From Thermosynechococcus sp. CL-1 (GTDB lineage: Bacteria; Cyanobacteriota; Cyanobacteriia; Thermosynechococcales; Thermosynechococcaceae): 64,000 nucleotides of DNA. The stretch spans positions 1,304,001 to 1,368,000 of the forward strand of contig NZ_CP040671.1 of assembly GCF_008386235.1 (NCBI RefSeq), written 5' to 3'. Within the stretch, counting starts at the first letter, position 1, and every line of letters starts with the position of its first letter. The notes under the pieces were generated by a model. The model ran no database searches. It saw nothing but the letters and a program-made list of their open reading frames with translations, and was not told where the DNA came from. A program made the translations under genes and the position numbers. Shown here one piece after another: positions 37,786-48,431 of the stretch.

Positions 37786-40317
37786 ATGAACACCAGAAGA
37801 TGCCTTGTCCGGGGCGCGATCGCCCTTGGAAGTAGTCTGATTCTTGGTCTGTGTTCGCCAACTCTAGCCCAGCCATCCCCCCAGCAATTTCAGGAACTTG
37901 CCAATCAAATTGATCAACTGCGGGAACAAGGTAATGTGCAGGCTGCTATTCCCCTAGCAGAGCGCTTTGTGACCTTAGTGGAAAATACGCTGGGCAGCAA
38001 CCATCCCTTTTTGGCAGCCAGTCTCAACGAATTGGCAAAGCTCCATGTTGAGCAGGGAAATTATGCAGCAGCACTCCCCCTCTATCAGCGGGCATTGGCC
38101 ATCTATGAACGTACTGGAGGTTCCGAACAACTAGAAGTAGGCGTAACATTGAATAATTTGGCCAATCTCTATCGTGCCCAAGGGAACTATGATGCTGCGT
38201 TGCCAGTGTTTCAGCGGGCATTGGCGATCGCCGAAAAGACCCTAGGGTTCAATCATCCCGAAGTGGCGGTCATTCTCAATAACATCGGTCTCCTCTACAC
38301 TGAGCAAAAAAAGAGTGCAGCCGCCCTGCCCTTGTATCAACGCGCCCTCAGGATCTTCGAGCAAACCCTTGGGGAGAAGAGTCCCTACGTGGCAACAACG
38401 CTGAACAACCTCGCAGCCCTGTATCGGGAACAAAAGAATTATGCTGACGCCTTGCCCTTGTACCAACGTGCCCTTCAGATTCGCGAACAAACGTTGCCCG
38501 CAGGTCACCCCGATATTGCTGCCAGCCTGAATAATTTAGCCACGCTCTATTTTGATCAGCGCAGCTACGCAGCGGCACTGCCTCTCTATCAACGCACGCT
38601 GGCGATCGCCCAATCCCGCCTAGGAGACCTCCATCCCAACACTGCCATTGCTCTCGGCAACCTTGCTGCAGTTTATTGGCAACAGGGAGACTTGAAGCAA
38701 GCCCGTGCCCTACTGAACAATGTTCAAGAAATCGAAGAAAAGAACCTCACTCAAAATCTGGTCGTTGGCGCCGAGGATTACAAGCGTAGGTATCTGGCTA
38801 CCTTTGAAGACACGACGAATGCCATTCTCACGCTGCACCTGCGGAGCCTGCCCCAAGATCCTGAGGCCACCGCCTTGGCCCTGACAACACTTTTGCGCCG
38901 CAAAGGGCGACTACTGGATTTTCTCAGCCAAAATCAGGCGCGGCTCCAACAGGAACTGTCTGCTGCAGACCAATCAAAGCTGCAGCAATTGATAACCCTG
39001 CGAACCACCCTTGCAAGGATGGCCTTTGCGGCAGCAGAACCCGTTGCTGCTTCCCAACTGCAGCAACTGCAGGCGCAGGCCGATGCCCTAGAGTCGGAGT
39101 TGAGTCTGCGCAGTGCTAGCTTTCGCGAACTCACTGAACCAGTGACCATTGCTGCTGTGCAACGGGCGATTCCTGCCAATGGGGTGCTGGTTGAGTTTGT
39201 GCGCTATCGCCCCTACGACTTTAGCAAGCGGCAGTTTAGTGAGCCGCGCTATGGGGTCTATGTGTTGCCGGCTAGCGGCCCACCCATAGGCAAAGACATT
39301 GGTTCTGCGGCCGAAATTGATGCCCAAATACGCCAAGTCCGTTTGCGGTTGGCTGACCCCCGTTTGCCTAAATCCGAAGTTCAGCGGCCAGCTCAGACTT
39401 TGGCAGCGCAGTTAATCACACCCATTCTGCCGTGGATTGGGGCGGCCACCCATTTGCTCATTGCCCCTGATGGTGAGCTCAACACCATTCCCTTTCAGAC
39501 GCTTGTGGATGCCCAAGGGCGCTACTTGGTGGAGTCCTATCTCATTACCTTGCTCACCTCAGGACGAGAACTGTTGCGTTTGCAATCCCAATCAGAATCT
39601 GCTGCTGTGCCTTTGATTGTGGCTGACCCCAGTTTTGATCATTCCTTTGGCAATGCCTCTGCCGCTTCCCCGGCGGTGCGCTCCCTTGACTTGCGGGGGT
39701 TGGCCTTTGCTCCTTTGCCGGGGACGGCTCAAGAAGCCCAAGCCCTCAGGGCACTCCTGCCCCAAGCGCGGCTGTTGGTTCAAGGGGCGGCCACCGAAGC
39801 AGCGGTTAAGGCGGCGAAGTCCCCAAAAATTCTCCACTTGGCTACCCACGGCTTCTTTTTAGCCCCGTCAGGAAACAGGGACATTCTGGAAAACCCCCTT
39901 TTGCGTTCGGGTTTGGCCTTGGCGGGGTTTAACCAACGCCAGAGCGGTTCAGACGTGGAGGATGGGGTACTGACGGCCTTAGAGGTGACCGGTATGAACC
40001 TGAGGGGTACGGAGTTGGTGGTGCTCTCAGCCTGTGATACGGGACGGGGGGAGGTGGTGAATGGGGAGGGGGTCTATGGATTGCGGCGAGCGTTTACATT
40101 GGCTGGGGCGCGATCGCAGGTGAGTACCCTATGGAAAGTGGATGATCAAGTAACCCGCGATATGATGGTGGCCTTTTACCAAAATCTGCGCCGAGGCATG
40201 GGGCGCACAGAAGCCCTGCGGCAAGTCCAGCTTCAGCGACTCAAGGATGAATCCCCCTACTATTGGGCGGCGTTTGTTTCCAGTGGTGATTGGTCTCCCT
40301 TAGCATTGCCCCGATGA
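37786..40317 (+). CDS. Secreted TPR-CHAT protein, caspase-like putative protease
   Basis: An 843-residue protein. A signal peptide (GAIALGSSLILGLCSPTLA, cleavage near residue 28) is followed by six or seven kinesin-light-chain-type TPRs of 42 residues (about 30-320; units such as LNNLANLYRAQGNYDAALPVFQ), a helical linker, and a C-terminal CHAT domain (about 560-843). The caspase-like dyad is visible: His688 in HLATHGFF and Cys750 in VVLSACDTGRGE. ATG 37786 is preceded by GAGGA at 37776-37780, which rejects a longer start inside obgE. Its stop overlaps the sensor kinase start as ATGA, so the two are coupled. Substrate and activating signal are unknown. Confidence 0.88.
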   Translation: MNTRRCLVRGAIALGSSLILGLCSPTLAQPSPQQFQELANQIDQLREQGNVQAAIPLAERFVTLVENTLGSNHPFLAASLNELAKLHVEQGNYAAALPLYQRALAIYERTGGSEQLEVGVTLNNLANLYRAQGNYDAALPVFQRALAIAEKTLGFNHPEVAVILNNIGLLYTEQKKSAAALPLYQRALRIFEQTLGEKSPYVATTLNNLAALYREQKNYADALPLYQRALQIREQTLPAGHPDIAASLNNLATLYFDQRSYAAALPLYQRTLAIAQSRLGDLHPNTAIALGNLAAVYWQQGDLKQARALLNNVQEIEEKNLTQNLVVGAEDYKRRYLATFEDTTNAILTLHLRSLPQDPEATALALTTLLRRKGRLLDFLSQNQARLQQELSAADQSKLQQLITLRTTLARMAFAAAEPVAASQLQQLQAQADALESELSLRSASFRELTEPVTIAAVQRAIPANGVLVEFVRYRPYDFSKRQFSEPRYGVYVLPASGPPIGKDIGSAAEIDAQIRQVRLRLADPRLPKSEVQRPAQTLAAQLITPILPWIGAATHLLIAPDGELNTIPFQTLVDAQGRYLVESYLITLLTSGRELLRLQSQSESAAVPLIVADPSFDHSFGNASAASPAVRSLDLRGLAFAPLPGTAQEAQALRALLPQARLLVQGAATEAAVKAAKSPKILHLATHGFFLAPSGNRDILENPLLRSGLALAGFNQRQSGSDVEDGVLTALEVTGMNLRGTELVVLSACDTGRGEVVNGEGVYGLRRAFTLAGARSQVSTLWKVDDQVTRDMMVAFYQNLRRGMGRTEALRQVQLQRLKDESPYYWAAFVSSGDWSPLALPR

Positions 40318-41591
40318 CGATGGTTCGTGCCATTCAATACCGCCTTGCCCTGTGGTATGTGGGGGTAACGGCACTCCTACTCCTCATCTTTGCCACGGGG
40401 TTCTTTTTCTATGTGCGGGGAACCCTGATCGAGCGCATTGATGACACCCTCAGCCACGTTGTTGAGGTGGTGAGTCGTTCCCTGATTATTGACACGGGCA
40501 CGGCGGAAGCCATTGATTGGCAAACCAGTTTAGGCAGTAGTCCCCTTGCGGCGCTGGAGGAGGATCACATTGACCTAGAGGGGTTTACTCCAGATCAGCA
40601 GTTGGCTTGGAGCACGTTTTCAGAACCCCTTGATCTGCCCTTGCATCTCAGTCGGACAGCAGAAACGGTGCAGGTGGGTGAGGATCGCTGGCTACGGCAG
40701 ATGACGGTGGCCTTAGTGGTGGGCGATCGCCTACTGGGCTATTTGCGGGTCAGCCATCCTTGGTTCGAGGTGACCCAGCCGAGTCAAGCCCTGCTCTGGG
40801 ATCTGTTGGTTGGTATCACAATTACGCTGACCCTAGTGAGTATTAGTGGTTGGTTCCTGTCACGGCTGGCGATCGCCCCCCTGCAGCAGTCCTATGCTTA
40901 TTTGAAGCAATTTACCGCCGATGCTTCCCATGAATTGCGCAACCCCGTGGCCCTCATTCAAACCAATGTCCAAGTCGCCTTAGCCACTGCGGATCCGGAA
41001 ACCCAACGCCAACAACTCCTAGTCATTGAACGCCTTAGTCGCCGCCTCAGTCGCTTAGTGGACGATTTGCTCTTTCTGACTCGCCAAGATAGCGGCATGA
41101 TTCCCCTGCAGGCCCAGCCCTGTCACCTTGATGCTATTCTCCTAGGGGTGATTGAGGAGCAAACACCTCTGATCCAGCAAAAGCACCTACAACTGGCGTT
41201 GGAGCTTGCGGATCCCCAGACCGCGGAGACAGAGGCCTATCGCCTGTGGGGCAACCCCGATCATCTCAGCCGCTTGTTAACCAATATCCTCAGTAATGCC
41301 GTGCAATATACCCCTGCGGGGGGTCAGATTCAAGTGAGGTTGGATCAGCAGGGTAAATTCTACCGTGTCGTAATTGCTGATAATGGACCGGGGATTCCCG
41401 CCAGTGAACTGCCCCGCCTGTTTGATCGCTTTTATCGCCTTCAGGGCACAAAGTCCGAAGGGACGGGTTTAGGGCTGGCGATCGCCCAATCCATTGTCAA
41501 AGCCCACCGCGGTCAGATTCAGGTGACTAGCGAAGTCGGTCAAGGCACCTGCTTTACGATTCTGCTGCCAGCGGAAATAAAAGAGATCTAG
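40314..41591 (+). CDS. Membrane sensor histidine kinase coupled to the CHAT gene
   Basis: A 425-residue kinase. Transmembrane helices at about residues 12-33 and 162-185 flank a periplasmic sensor domain of roughly 125 residues. The HisKA domain has the phospho-acceptor in FTADASHELRNP, and the HATPase domain has the N box NAVQYTP, G1 DNGPGIP, F box FDRFY and G2 GTGLGLAIA. ATG 40314 overlaps the CHAT stop by four bases. No response regulator gene is adjacent, so it is an orphan kinase. RpaB at 23380 and unlinked regulators are both possible targets. It resembles the RppB/NrsS group in style, without firm evidence. Confidence 0.9.
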   Translation: MTMVRAIQYRLALWYVGVTALLLLIFATGFFFYVRGTLIERIDDTLSHVVEVVSRSLIIDTGTAEAIDWQTSLGSSPLAALEEDHIDLEGFTPDQQLAWSTFSEPLDLPLHLSRTAETVQVGEDRWLRQMTVALVVGDRLLGYLRVSHPWFEVTQPSQALLWDLLVGITITLTLVSISGWFLSRLAIAPLQQSYAYLKQFTADASHELRNPVALIQTNVQVALATADPETQRQQLLVIERLSRRLSRLVDDLLFLTRQDSGMIPLQAQPCHLDAILLGVIEEQTPLIQQKHLQLALELADPQTAETEAYRLWGNPDHLSRLLTNILSNAVQYTPAGGQIQVRLDQQGKFYRVVIADNGPGIPASELPRLFDRFYRLQGTKSEGTGLGLAIAQSIVKAHRGQIQVTSEVGQGTCFTILLPAEIKEI

Positions 41592-41657
41592 ATTGCTGGT
41601 ACGATCATCGCCAGAGTTATCCCCAAATCAGCCAGTTTTGTTAGGATTGCCACCACT

Positions 41658-43226
41658 GTGGAAAAGAAATCGCGTTCGCTTGCCCATGTTGCCACCATTG
41701 TTGCCGTTGCAACGCTGTTGAGTAAAGTCGCGGGACTGGTTCGCCAGCAGGCGATCGCCGCCGAATTTGGTGTGGGCGCCGCAGTGGATGCCTACAGTTA
41801 TGCCTATGTGATTCCGGGGTTTCTCTTTGTGCTCTTGGGGGGGATCAATGGTCCGTTCCACAGTTCGATCATCAGTGTGGTTCTCAAGCAACCGCCCGAA
41901 AAAGCCGCGCCCCTCGTGGAAACCATTACCACCGTTGTGGGTGCCCTATTACTGGTGCTGACCGCCATTTTGATGGTGCTGGCTGACCCCTTAATTCAAC
42001 TCATTGCCCCCGGTGCCAGTCCAGAGATTCAAGCCTTAGCCGCAGAGCAGTTTCGGATTATGGCACCCTTGGCCGTGCTCTCGGGTTTGATTGGCATTGG
42101 CTTTGGTACCCTCAATGCTGCCGATCAGTACTGGTTGCCTTCCATTAGTCCCTTGCTGTCTAGTTTAGCGGTGATTATTGGCATTTGGTTTTTTGCCGAT
42201 CAATTTGGCCCAGCAGTGCTCGCTTGGGGAACCCTAGCGGGAGGGGTACTGCAATGGCTTGTACAAATTCCTGCCCAATGGCAAGCCGGCATGGGTACAT
42301 TGCGATTACGTTTTGATCTCAATCGTCCCGAGGTGCGGGAGTTAATTCAACTCATGGGGCCTGCCACCCTATCCTCGGGAATGCTCTTGATCAGCGTCTA
42401 TATCAGTCTTTTCTTTGCCTCCCAGTTGCCTGTGGGGGCTGCGTCGGCCTTGAGTTACTCCCAACTGCTCTTTCTAACGCCCTTAGGGATTCTCTCCAAT
42501 GTGATCCTTGTGCCCTATATGCCCATTTTTTCAAAGTTGGCACAACCAGAACATTGGCCGGATCTCAAGGAACGCATTCGCCAGAGTTTGGTACTCACTG
42601 CCTTGAGTATGATGCCCCTCGGTGGCATGATGGCAGCTTTGGCATTGCCGGCAGTGCGGGTGGTCTATGAGCGGCGTGCCTTTGATTTTCAGGCCTCCCA
42701 ACTTGTGGCGGCGCTGCTGCTGGTCTATGCCGTTGGTATGTTTTTCTACCTTGCCCGCGATGTTATTGTGCGGGTCTTTTATGCCCTAGAGGATGGCCGC
42801 ACACCCCTCTACATCACCCTCTGGGGATTGGGATTTAATGCCCTGTTTTGCTTTTTCTTTACCCAAGCCTTTGGCGCTGTTGGGTTGGCAATGGCCACGG
42901 TTGGGGTGAATACCGTATCGTTTATTGCCCTGACTTGGATTTTGCACCGTCGTTTGGGGGGGCTACCTTGGGGGGAGCTAATGGTGCCGTTGCTGGGAAT
43001 TGCCCTAGCCAGTGTTCTCAGTGGTGCGGCAGGTTGGGGTGCCCTCAAAGGACTGGAATTGTTTTGGGGGCGGGAAGGCTTGGGGGTGCAACTGTTGCAG
43101 TTGGCGATCGCCGGCAGTGTCAGCCTGATTGTTTTTGCAGCAGCTATCTCGCCCCTAAATCTACCGGAGCTAGAGTTTTTCCTGAGCAAAGTACGGCGGT
43201 TTTTGCCCAAGCGATACCAGTCATAG
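41658..43226 (+). CDS. murJ: Lipid II flippase MurJ (MviN family)
   Basis: A 522-residue polytopic membrane protein of the MOP superfamily with about 14 transmembrane helices. The N-terminus has the family signature ATLLSKVAGLVRQQAIAAEFG, followed by DAYSYAYVIPGFL. It is expected to flip the lipid-linked peptidoglycan precursor to the outer face of the cytoplasmic membrane. The start is GTG 41658. It lies 66 bp after the kinase gene and 96 bp before dnaN. Confidence 0.92.
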   Translation: MEKKSRSLAHVATIVAVATLLSKVAGLVRQQAIAAEFGVGAAVDAYSYAYVIPGFLFVLLGGINGPFHSSIISVVLKQPPEKAAPLVETITTVVGALLLVLTAILMVLADPLIQLIAPGASPEIQALAAEQFRIMAPLAVLSGLIGIGFGTLNAADQYWLPSISPLLSSLAVIIGIWFFADQFGPAVLAWGTLAGGVLQWLVQIPAQWQAGMGTLRLRFDLNRPEVRELIQLMGPATLSSGMLLISVYISLFFASQLPVGAASALSYSQLLFLTPLGILSNVILVPYMPIFSKLAQPEHWPDLKERIRQSLVLTALSMMPLGGMMAALALPAVRVVYERRAFDFQASQLVAALLLVYAVGMFFYLARDVIVRVFYALEDGRTPLYITLWGLGFNALFCFFFTQAFGAVGLAMATVGVNTVSFIALTWILHRRLGGLPWGELMVPLLGIALASVLSGAAGWGALKGLELFWGREGLGVQLLQLAIAGSVSLIVFAAAISPLNLPELEFFLSKVRRFLPKRYQS

Positions 43227-43322
43227 ATTGCATAGTATGCTAGTAGATCGGCCAATAACGAGCCGCGTTTTTTCTTCTCTCCGTTGCCTCTTATCCCATC
43301 TGCCTCTGCCGTGGAGTACACC

Positions 43323-44432
43323 ATGAAAGTTGTTTGTTCACAATCAGTTCTCAGTAGTAAGCTCGCCCCCCTGAGTCGCGTTGCCCCGAGCAATCCGTCG
43401 CACCCGATTTTGGCGAATATTCTCCTGCAAGCTGAGGGTGGCCGCCTCGGACTCTCCGTCTTTGATCTCAGTTTGGGGATGCAAATCTGGCTGGATGCAG
43501 AGGTCAAGGTGCCGGGGGCAATTACTGTTTCTGCTAAGCTCTTTAGTGAGATGGTGTCGCGGATGCCCAATCGCGATATTGAGATTACGGCGGAAGATAC
43601 GCGAGTGATCCTCGACTATGGCAGCGGTTTCTTTGAGATTCAGGGGATGAGTGCCGAGGAATTTCCTGCTCTGCCCACGTTAGAGGATGTGACACCTGTA
43701 ACTTTGACCGCAGAGGCATTGCGGCGGGGACTTCAGGGGAGTTTGTTTGCGGCGAGCACTGATGAAACCAAGCAAATTCTCACCGGGTTGCATGTGACCT
43801 TTGAGGTCGATCGCCTTGAGTTTGCAGCGACCGATGGCCACCGCCTCGCCGTTACGCTGACTGAACAGCCTGTGCCGGAAGCCCTCTCGCCGATTACGAT
43901 TCCCGCAAAATCCCTCAAGGATCTAGAGCGGCTGATGGCGAAACAAGACGGGGATGTAGCACTGCGCTGTGACCCGACTCAAGTGGTGTTTGATATTGGC
44001 AACGATGCTCGCATTACCAGCCGTCTGTTGGAGGGGCAGTATCCCAATTACCGCCAACTCATTCCCAAAACCTTTGCGCGCCAAGTCACGGTGGAGCGAT
44101 CGGCCCTAGCAGATGCCCTAGAACGGGTGGCAATTCTTGCGGCTCAAAAGAATAACGTTGTCAAAATCAACATTGATGCTGAAGCCCAAGAACTCAAACT
44201 CTCGGCTGAGGCGCCGCAATTGGGAAGTGGTGAAGAGAATGTGCCGGCTCAGATTTCTGGGGAGTCGATGGAGGTGGCCTTCAATGTCAAATATCTTCTC
44301 GAAGGACTGAAGGTGATGAATAGTTCAGAGGTGCAACTGCAACTCAACGGCGAAACCCAGCCCGCGATCCTCCTCCCCCTTGGGGAAGCCCAGATGAAAT
44401 ACTTGGTGATGCCGATTCAAATTCGCAGTTAG
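43323..44432 (+). CDS. dnaN: DNA polymerase III sliding clamp (beta subunit)
   Basis: A 369-residue clamp with three homologous domains. It starts MKVVCSQSVLSSKLAPLSR and ends in the conserved PLGEAQMKYLVMPIQI. ATDGHRLAVT and FNVKYLLEGL are typical clamp segments. It encircles DNA and tethers the replicative polymerase. I use ATG 43323, where the first clamp strand begins. A longer frame from 43284 adds residues without family resemblance. No dnaA or gyrase gene is next to it, so this is not a classical origin region. The stop overlaps the convergent CPP1-like gene. Confidence 0.96.
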   Translation: MKVVCSQSVLSSKLAPLSRVAPSNPSHPILANILLQAEGGRLGLSVFDLSLGMQIWLDAEVKVPGAITVSAKLFSEMVSRMPNRDIEITAEDTRVILDYGSGFFEIQGMSAEEFPALPTLEDVTPVTLTAEALRRGLQGSLFAASTDETKQILTGLHVTFEVDRLEFAATDGHRLAVTLTEQPVPEALSPITIPAKSLKDLERLMAKQDGDVALRCDPTQVVFDIGNDARITSRLLEGQYPNYRQLIPKTFARQVTVERSALADALERVAILAAQKNNVVKINIDAEAQELKLSAEAPQLGSGEENVPAQISGESMEVAFNVKYLLEGLKVMNSSEVQLQLNGETQPAILLPLGEAQMKYLVMPIQIRS

Positions 44433-45040
44433 CGCAGGAAATTGCTGGTGAGCCAAAAGGTGACGAAAACGCCAATGCCCACCAGTTGATCCACATTGAG
44501 GAAGACCCCCGGCAGACCAAGCTGGTAAATGCCCACGGCGATCACTGCGCCTAATATCAAGGCAAGGAGGGTGATCAAAAAGGCACGGCCAAGGCGTTGT
44601 TCTTTGCGTTGCAGCCACACGAGGTTAAAGCCAACCCCCAGTGACAGCACCAATGCCAAGGTATCGGGATTGGCCTGAGACAGCCCGATCGCCATCAGAA
44701 CGGCATAGACCGTTGAGGTAATCGCGATGCCCCGCAGGTTGGGGGTGTCCAACTGTTGCTGCCACCACTGAAGGGCGGGATGATTCGCAATGCGATTGGG
44801 CTTAGCTGGCGCCGGTTCATTGAGTTGCTCAGCATAGCGAATGCGCTCAGGCACTTTGATTTTGCCCTCTTGGCGTTGCCGCAGCCGATCCATCAAAATG
44901 GCATCGTAGGCTGCTTCAATTTCGGTACGCTGCCGTTCATCCCCCGGATGAGCCGCTAATAGCGCATCCCGTGCTTCTTTAATCTGCTCGAAAGAAGCGT
45001 CTTCCGGCACTTGCAGCTTTTCGTAGGGGTTGTCACTCAT
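44429..45040 (-). CDS. CPP1-like J-domain-related membrane protein
   Basis: A 203-residue protein. An N-terminal J-like helical segment (NPYEKLQVPEDASFEQIKEARD) lacks a clear HPD tripeptide, so it is probably not an active DnaJ co-chaperone. The C-terminal half has four hydrophobic segments (about residues 98-200). This arrangement fits the CPP1-like family. In plants CPP1 acts as a chaperone for light-dependent protochlorophyllide reductase. I start at ATG 45040 (MSDNPYEKL), since the ATG at 45061 adds seven non-family residues. It is divergent from chlL, the light-independent enzyme of the same step. Confidence 0.8.
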   Translation of the reverse strand: MSDNPYEKLQVPEDASFEQIKEARDALLAAHPGDERQRTEIEAAYDAILMDRLRQRQEGKIKVPERIRYAEQLNEPAPAKPNRIANHPALQWWQQQLDTPNLRGIAITSTVYAVLMAIGLSQANPDTLALVLSLGVGFNLVWLQRKEQRLGRAFLITLLALILGAVIAVGIYQLGLPGVFLNVDQLVGIGVFVTFWLTSNFLR

Positions 45041-45061
45041 GGCAAATTGATCTTTGTTCAT

Positions 45062-45679
45062 TGGCCATTCTTACGGGCAGTATCAACAGCGGACTGAAGG
45101 CTACCCTACAGCTTAACGATGCTGCACCTTTCCAAGGAGCTAATTTTGCTCGTCCAGAGAGATGGCAGAGAAAAACGCTGTAGCACAATCGCCTTCCCTC
45201 AAATTCTAACTACTTCCTAGGGAAAACGAGAGAAAGTAGCGCTCAAAGGGATGCAACCGTCTAAATTGTAACAAATCATTTACTTTCGAGATTTTTAATA
45301 ATTCTTTACAACGATGCGGGCGATCGCCCCCTAGGAGAAACGTTTCTTTTTTCAGATGTTTTTTGGCGCGATCGCTGGGCAGGTAAATTTTAGCCTTGAG
45401 GGCAATTGGTCAGGGGATGACTTGGCGGCGGGAATTTTTGTATTTTTGTTTAATTTAACTAAAAAACTAACAGCAAAAAAATTAAAGATAACTTCTCAAA
45501 GAACCGCTAGTTTCCTGAGAGACTTCCCAAACTCGAAAAAGCGTTTGCCCATCCTCAAATCAGCTGAATTTTTATTACACAAAAATAATTTTCTTGACCG
45601 CTGCGACTTCTAGCGATCGCTGGCCGAGAATAGCAGTTAGGTCATCGTGTCGCTCCATTACTTAGGAGGCAAAGTCAAC
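45062..45679. other. Long intergenic region before chlL
   Basis: About 600 bp without a convincing gene between the divergent CPP1-like gene and chlL. The middle (about 45420-45600) is markedly AT-rich compared with the window. HIP1 sites occur near 45321, 45368 and 45612. An 85-codon open frame at 45356-45613 has no domain, ribosome-binding site or family look and is not called. TTGTAAC near 45265 is a single HLR1-like half site in reverse. A long leader or several promoters for chlL are possible. Confidence 0.5.
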
Positions 45680-46525
45680 GTGAAACTCGCAGTGTACGGT
45701 AAAGGCGGAATTGGCAAATCCACCACCAGTTGCAACATCTCAGTGGCGCTGGCGCGGCGGGGCAAGAAAGTCCTGCAAATTGGCTGTGACCCCAAACACG
45801 ACAGCACATTTACCCTGACAGGCTTTCTGATTCCCACCATCATTGACACGCTCCAAGCCAAGGACTACCACTACGAGGATGTCTGGCCAGAGGATGTGAT
45901 CTACAAAGGCTATGGCGGTGTGGATTGTGTCGAAGCGGGTGGCCCCCCGGCTGGGGCAGGCTGTGGCGGCTATGTGGTCGGTGAAACGGTCAAGCTCCTC
46001 AAGGAACTGAATGCCTTTGATGAATACGATGTCATTCTCTTTGACGTTCTGGGGGATGTGGTCTGTGGTGGCTTTGCGGCCCCCCTTAACTATGCCGATT
46101 ATTGCCTGATTGTCACCGATAATGGTTTTGATGCCCTCTTTGCGGCGAATCGCATTGCCGCCTCCGTCCGTGAAAAAGCGCGCACGCACCCCCTGCGCCT
46201 TGCGGGTCTCATTGGCAATCGCACCAGTAAGCGGGATCTCATTGAAAAATATGTGGAAGCCGTGCCCATGCCCATCCTTGAAGTGCTGCCGCTGATTGAG
46301 GATATTCGCGTGTCACGGGTCAAGGGCAAAACCCTCTTTGAGATGGCCGAAAGCGATCCCAGTCTCAACTATGTCTGTGACTACTACTTGAACATTGCCG
46401 ATCAAATTTTGGCGCGGCCTGAGGGGGTGGTGCCCAAGGATGCCCCCGATCGCGACCTTTTTGCCCTGCTCTCCGACTTCTACTTAAACCCACAGGGGTC
46501 AGAACGGTCACTTGCAGCGGTCTAA
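45680..46525 (+). CDS. chlL: Light-independent protochlorophyllide reductase, iron-sulfur ATP-binding protein ChlL
   Basis: A 281-residue NifH-like ATPase that delivers electrons to ChlN-ChlB for reduction of protochlorophyllide in the dark. The P loop is GKGGIGKST at the N-terminus, with GCDPKHDST. The cluster-ligand Cys residues lie in [15 protein letters not shown] and [12 protein letters not shown] start at GTG 45680 because TAGGAGG at 45663-45669 is well spaced and the protein then begins [10 protein letters not shown] as in the family. The complex is oxygen sensitive. A short gene separates it from chlN. Confidence 0.97.
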   Translation: MKLAVYGKGGIGKSTTSCNISVALARRGKKVLQIGCDPKHDSTFTLTGFLIPTIIDTLQAKDYHYEDVWPEDVIYKGYGGVDCVEAGGPPAGAGCGGYVVGETVKLLKELNAFDEYDVILFDVLGDVVCGGFAAPLNYADYCLIVTDNGFDALFAANRIAASVREKARTHPLRLAGLIGNRTSKRDLIEKYVEAVPMPILEVLPLIEDIRVSRVKGKTLFEMAESDPSLNYVCDYYLNIADQILARPEGVVPKDAPDRDLFALLSDFYLNPQGSERSLAAV

Positions 46526-46569
46526 AACTCTCCTAGAATACTCCACGGAACCCCTTCGCTGGAGTGAGT

Positions 46570-46950
46570 ATGAACCCTGAGCAATTACGGCAAAGCGCAC
46601 GCAGTAAGTGGCTGGCCTACTACCAAGAAAACCACCATTGGATTGTCCGCTTGGCGATTTGGAGTACCTATCGCGGTCAACGGCGCCCCTCCTCAAGTTT
46701 TATTTTGGGGGTGCTGACGGCTTTGGAACCGCGCTTACTGGATGCTCTACCCGTCATTGTCGAACTCAGCAACGATCCCGATCGCATTATTTCTGCCTTG
46801 GGCTTGAACTTCAACCCCGACGAAGAACGGGCCAACGGCGATAACCCTCCTCAACTGCCCCCAGAACCTCGCTTACTACCCCCTAAGCCCTTTGTCAGTA
46901 ATCGGGCTGAAGAACACGGTGAGGAGGCTGCTCAAAGTCATCAAACCTAG
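46570..46950 (+). CDS. Small DUF5331-type protein between chlL and chlN
   Basis: A 126-residue hydrophilic protein of unknown function. The first 80 residues contain a Trp-rich start (KWLAYYQENHHWIVRLAIW) and a hydrophobic helix (SSSFILGVLTALEPRLLDAL). The end is a Pro/Glu-rich tail. Cyanobacteria often carry a gene of this kind between chlL and chlN, which I recall as DUF5331. ATG 46570 is supported by GGAG at 46561-46564. Spacing to both neighbours is short (44 and 33 bp), so it is probably part of the dark-reductase operon. Confidence 0.75.
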   Translation: MNPEQLRQSARSKWLAYYQENHHWIVRLAIWSTYRGQRRPSSSFILGVLTALEPRLLDALPVIVELSNDPDRIISALGLNFNPDEERANGDNPPQLPPEPRLLPPKPFVSNRAEEHGEEAAQSHQT

Positions 46951-48366
<1,416 letters not shown>

Positions 48367-48375
48367 AGGCCAACT

Positions 48376-48413
48376 AAAAAAATGAACCCCCTCTGAACAG
48401 ACTCGGAGGGGGT
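48376..48413 (-). terminator. Rho-independent terminator of the pilMNOQ operon
   Basis: A perfect eight-base stem, ACCCCCTC (48386-48393) with GAGGGGGT (48406-48413), closes a 12-base loop. On the minus strand it is followed by TTCA and seven T (complement of 48376-48382), 19 bp after the pilQ stop. The plus-strand side has no T run, though the stem may also slow chlN transcripts. Confidence 0.8.
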
Positions 48414-48431
48414 AATCCCTACTCAGAAGTG

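Noticed and set aside
43227..43322. Replication origin next to dnaN
   Set aside because: No cluster of DnaA boxes, no AT-rich unwinding element and no dnaA gene nearby.
45356..45613. 85-codon open frame in the gap before chlL
   Set aside because: No ribosome-binding site, no recognisable domain, and an AT-rich composition unlike the neighbouring genes.
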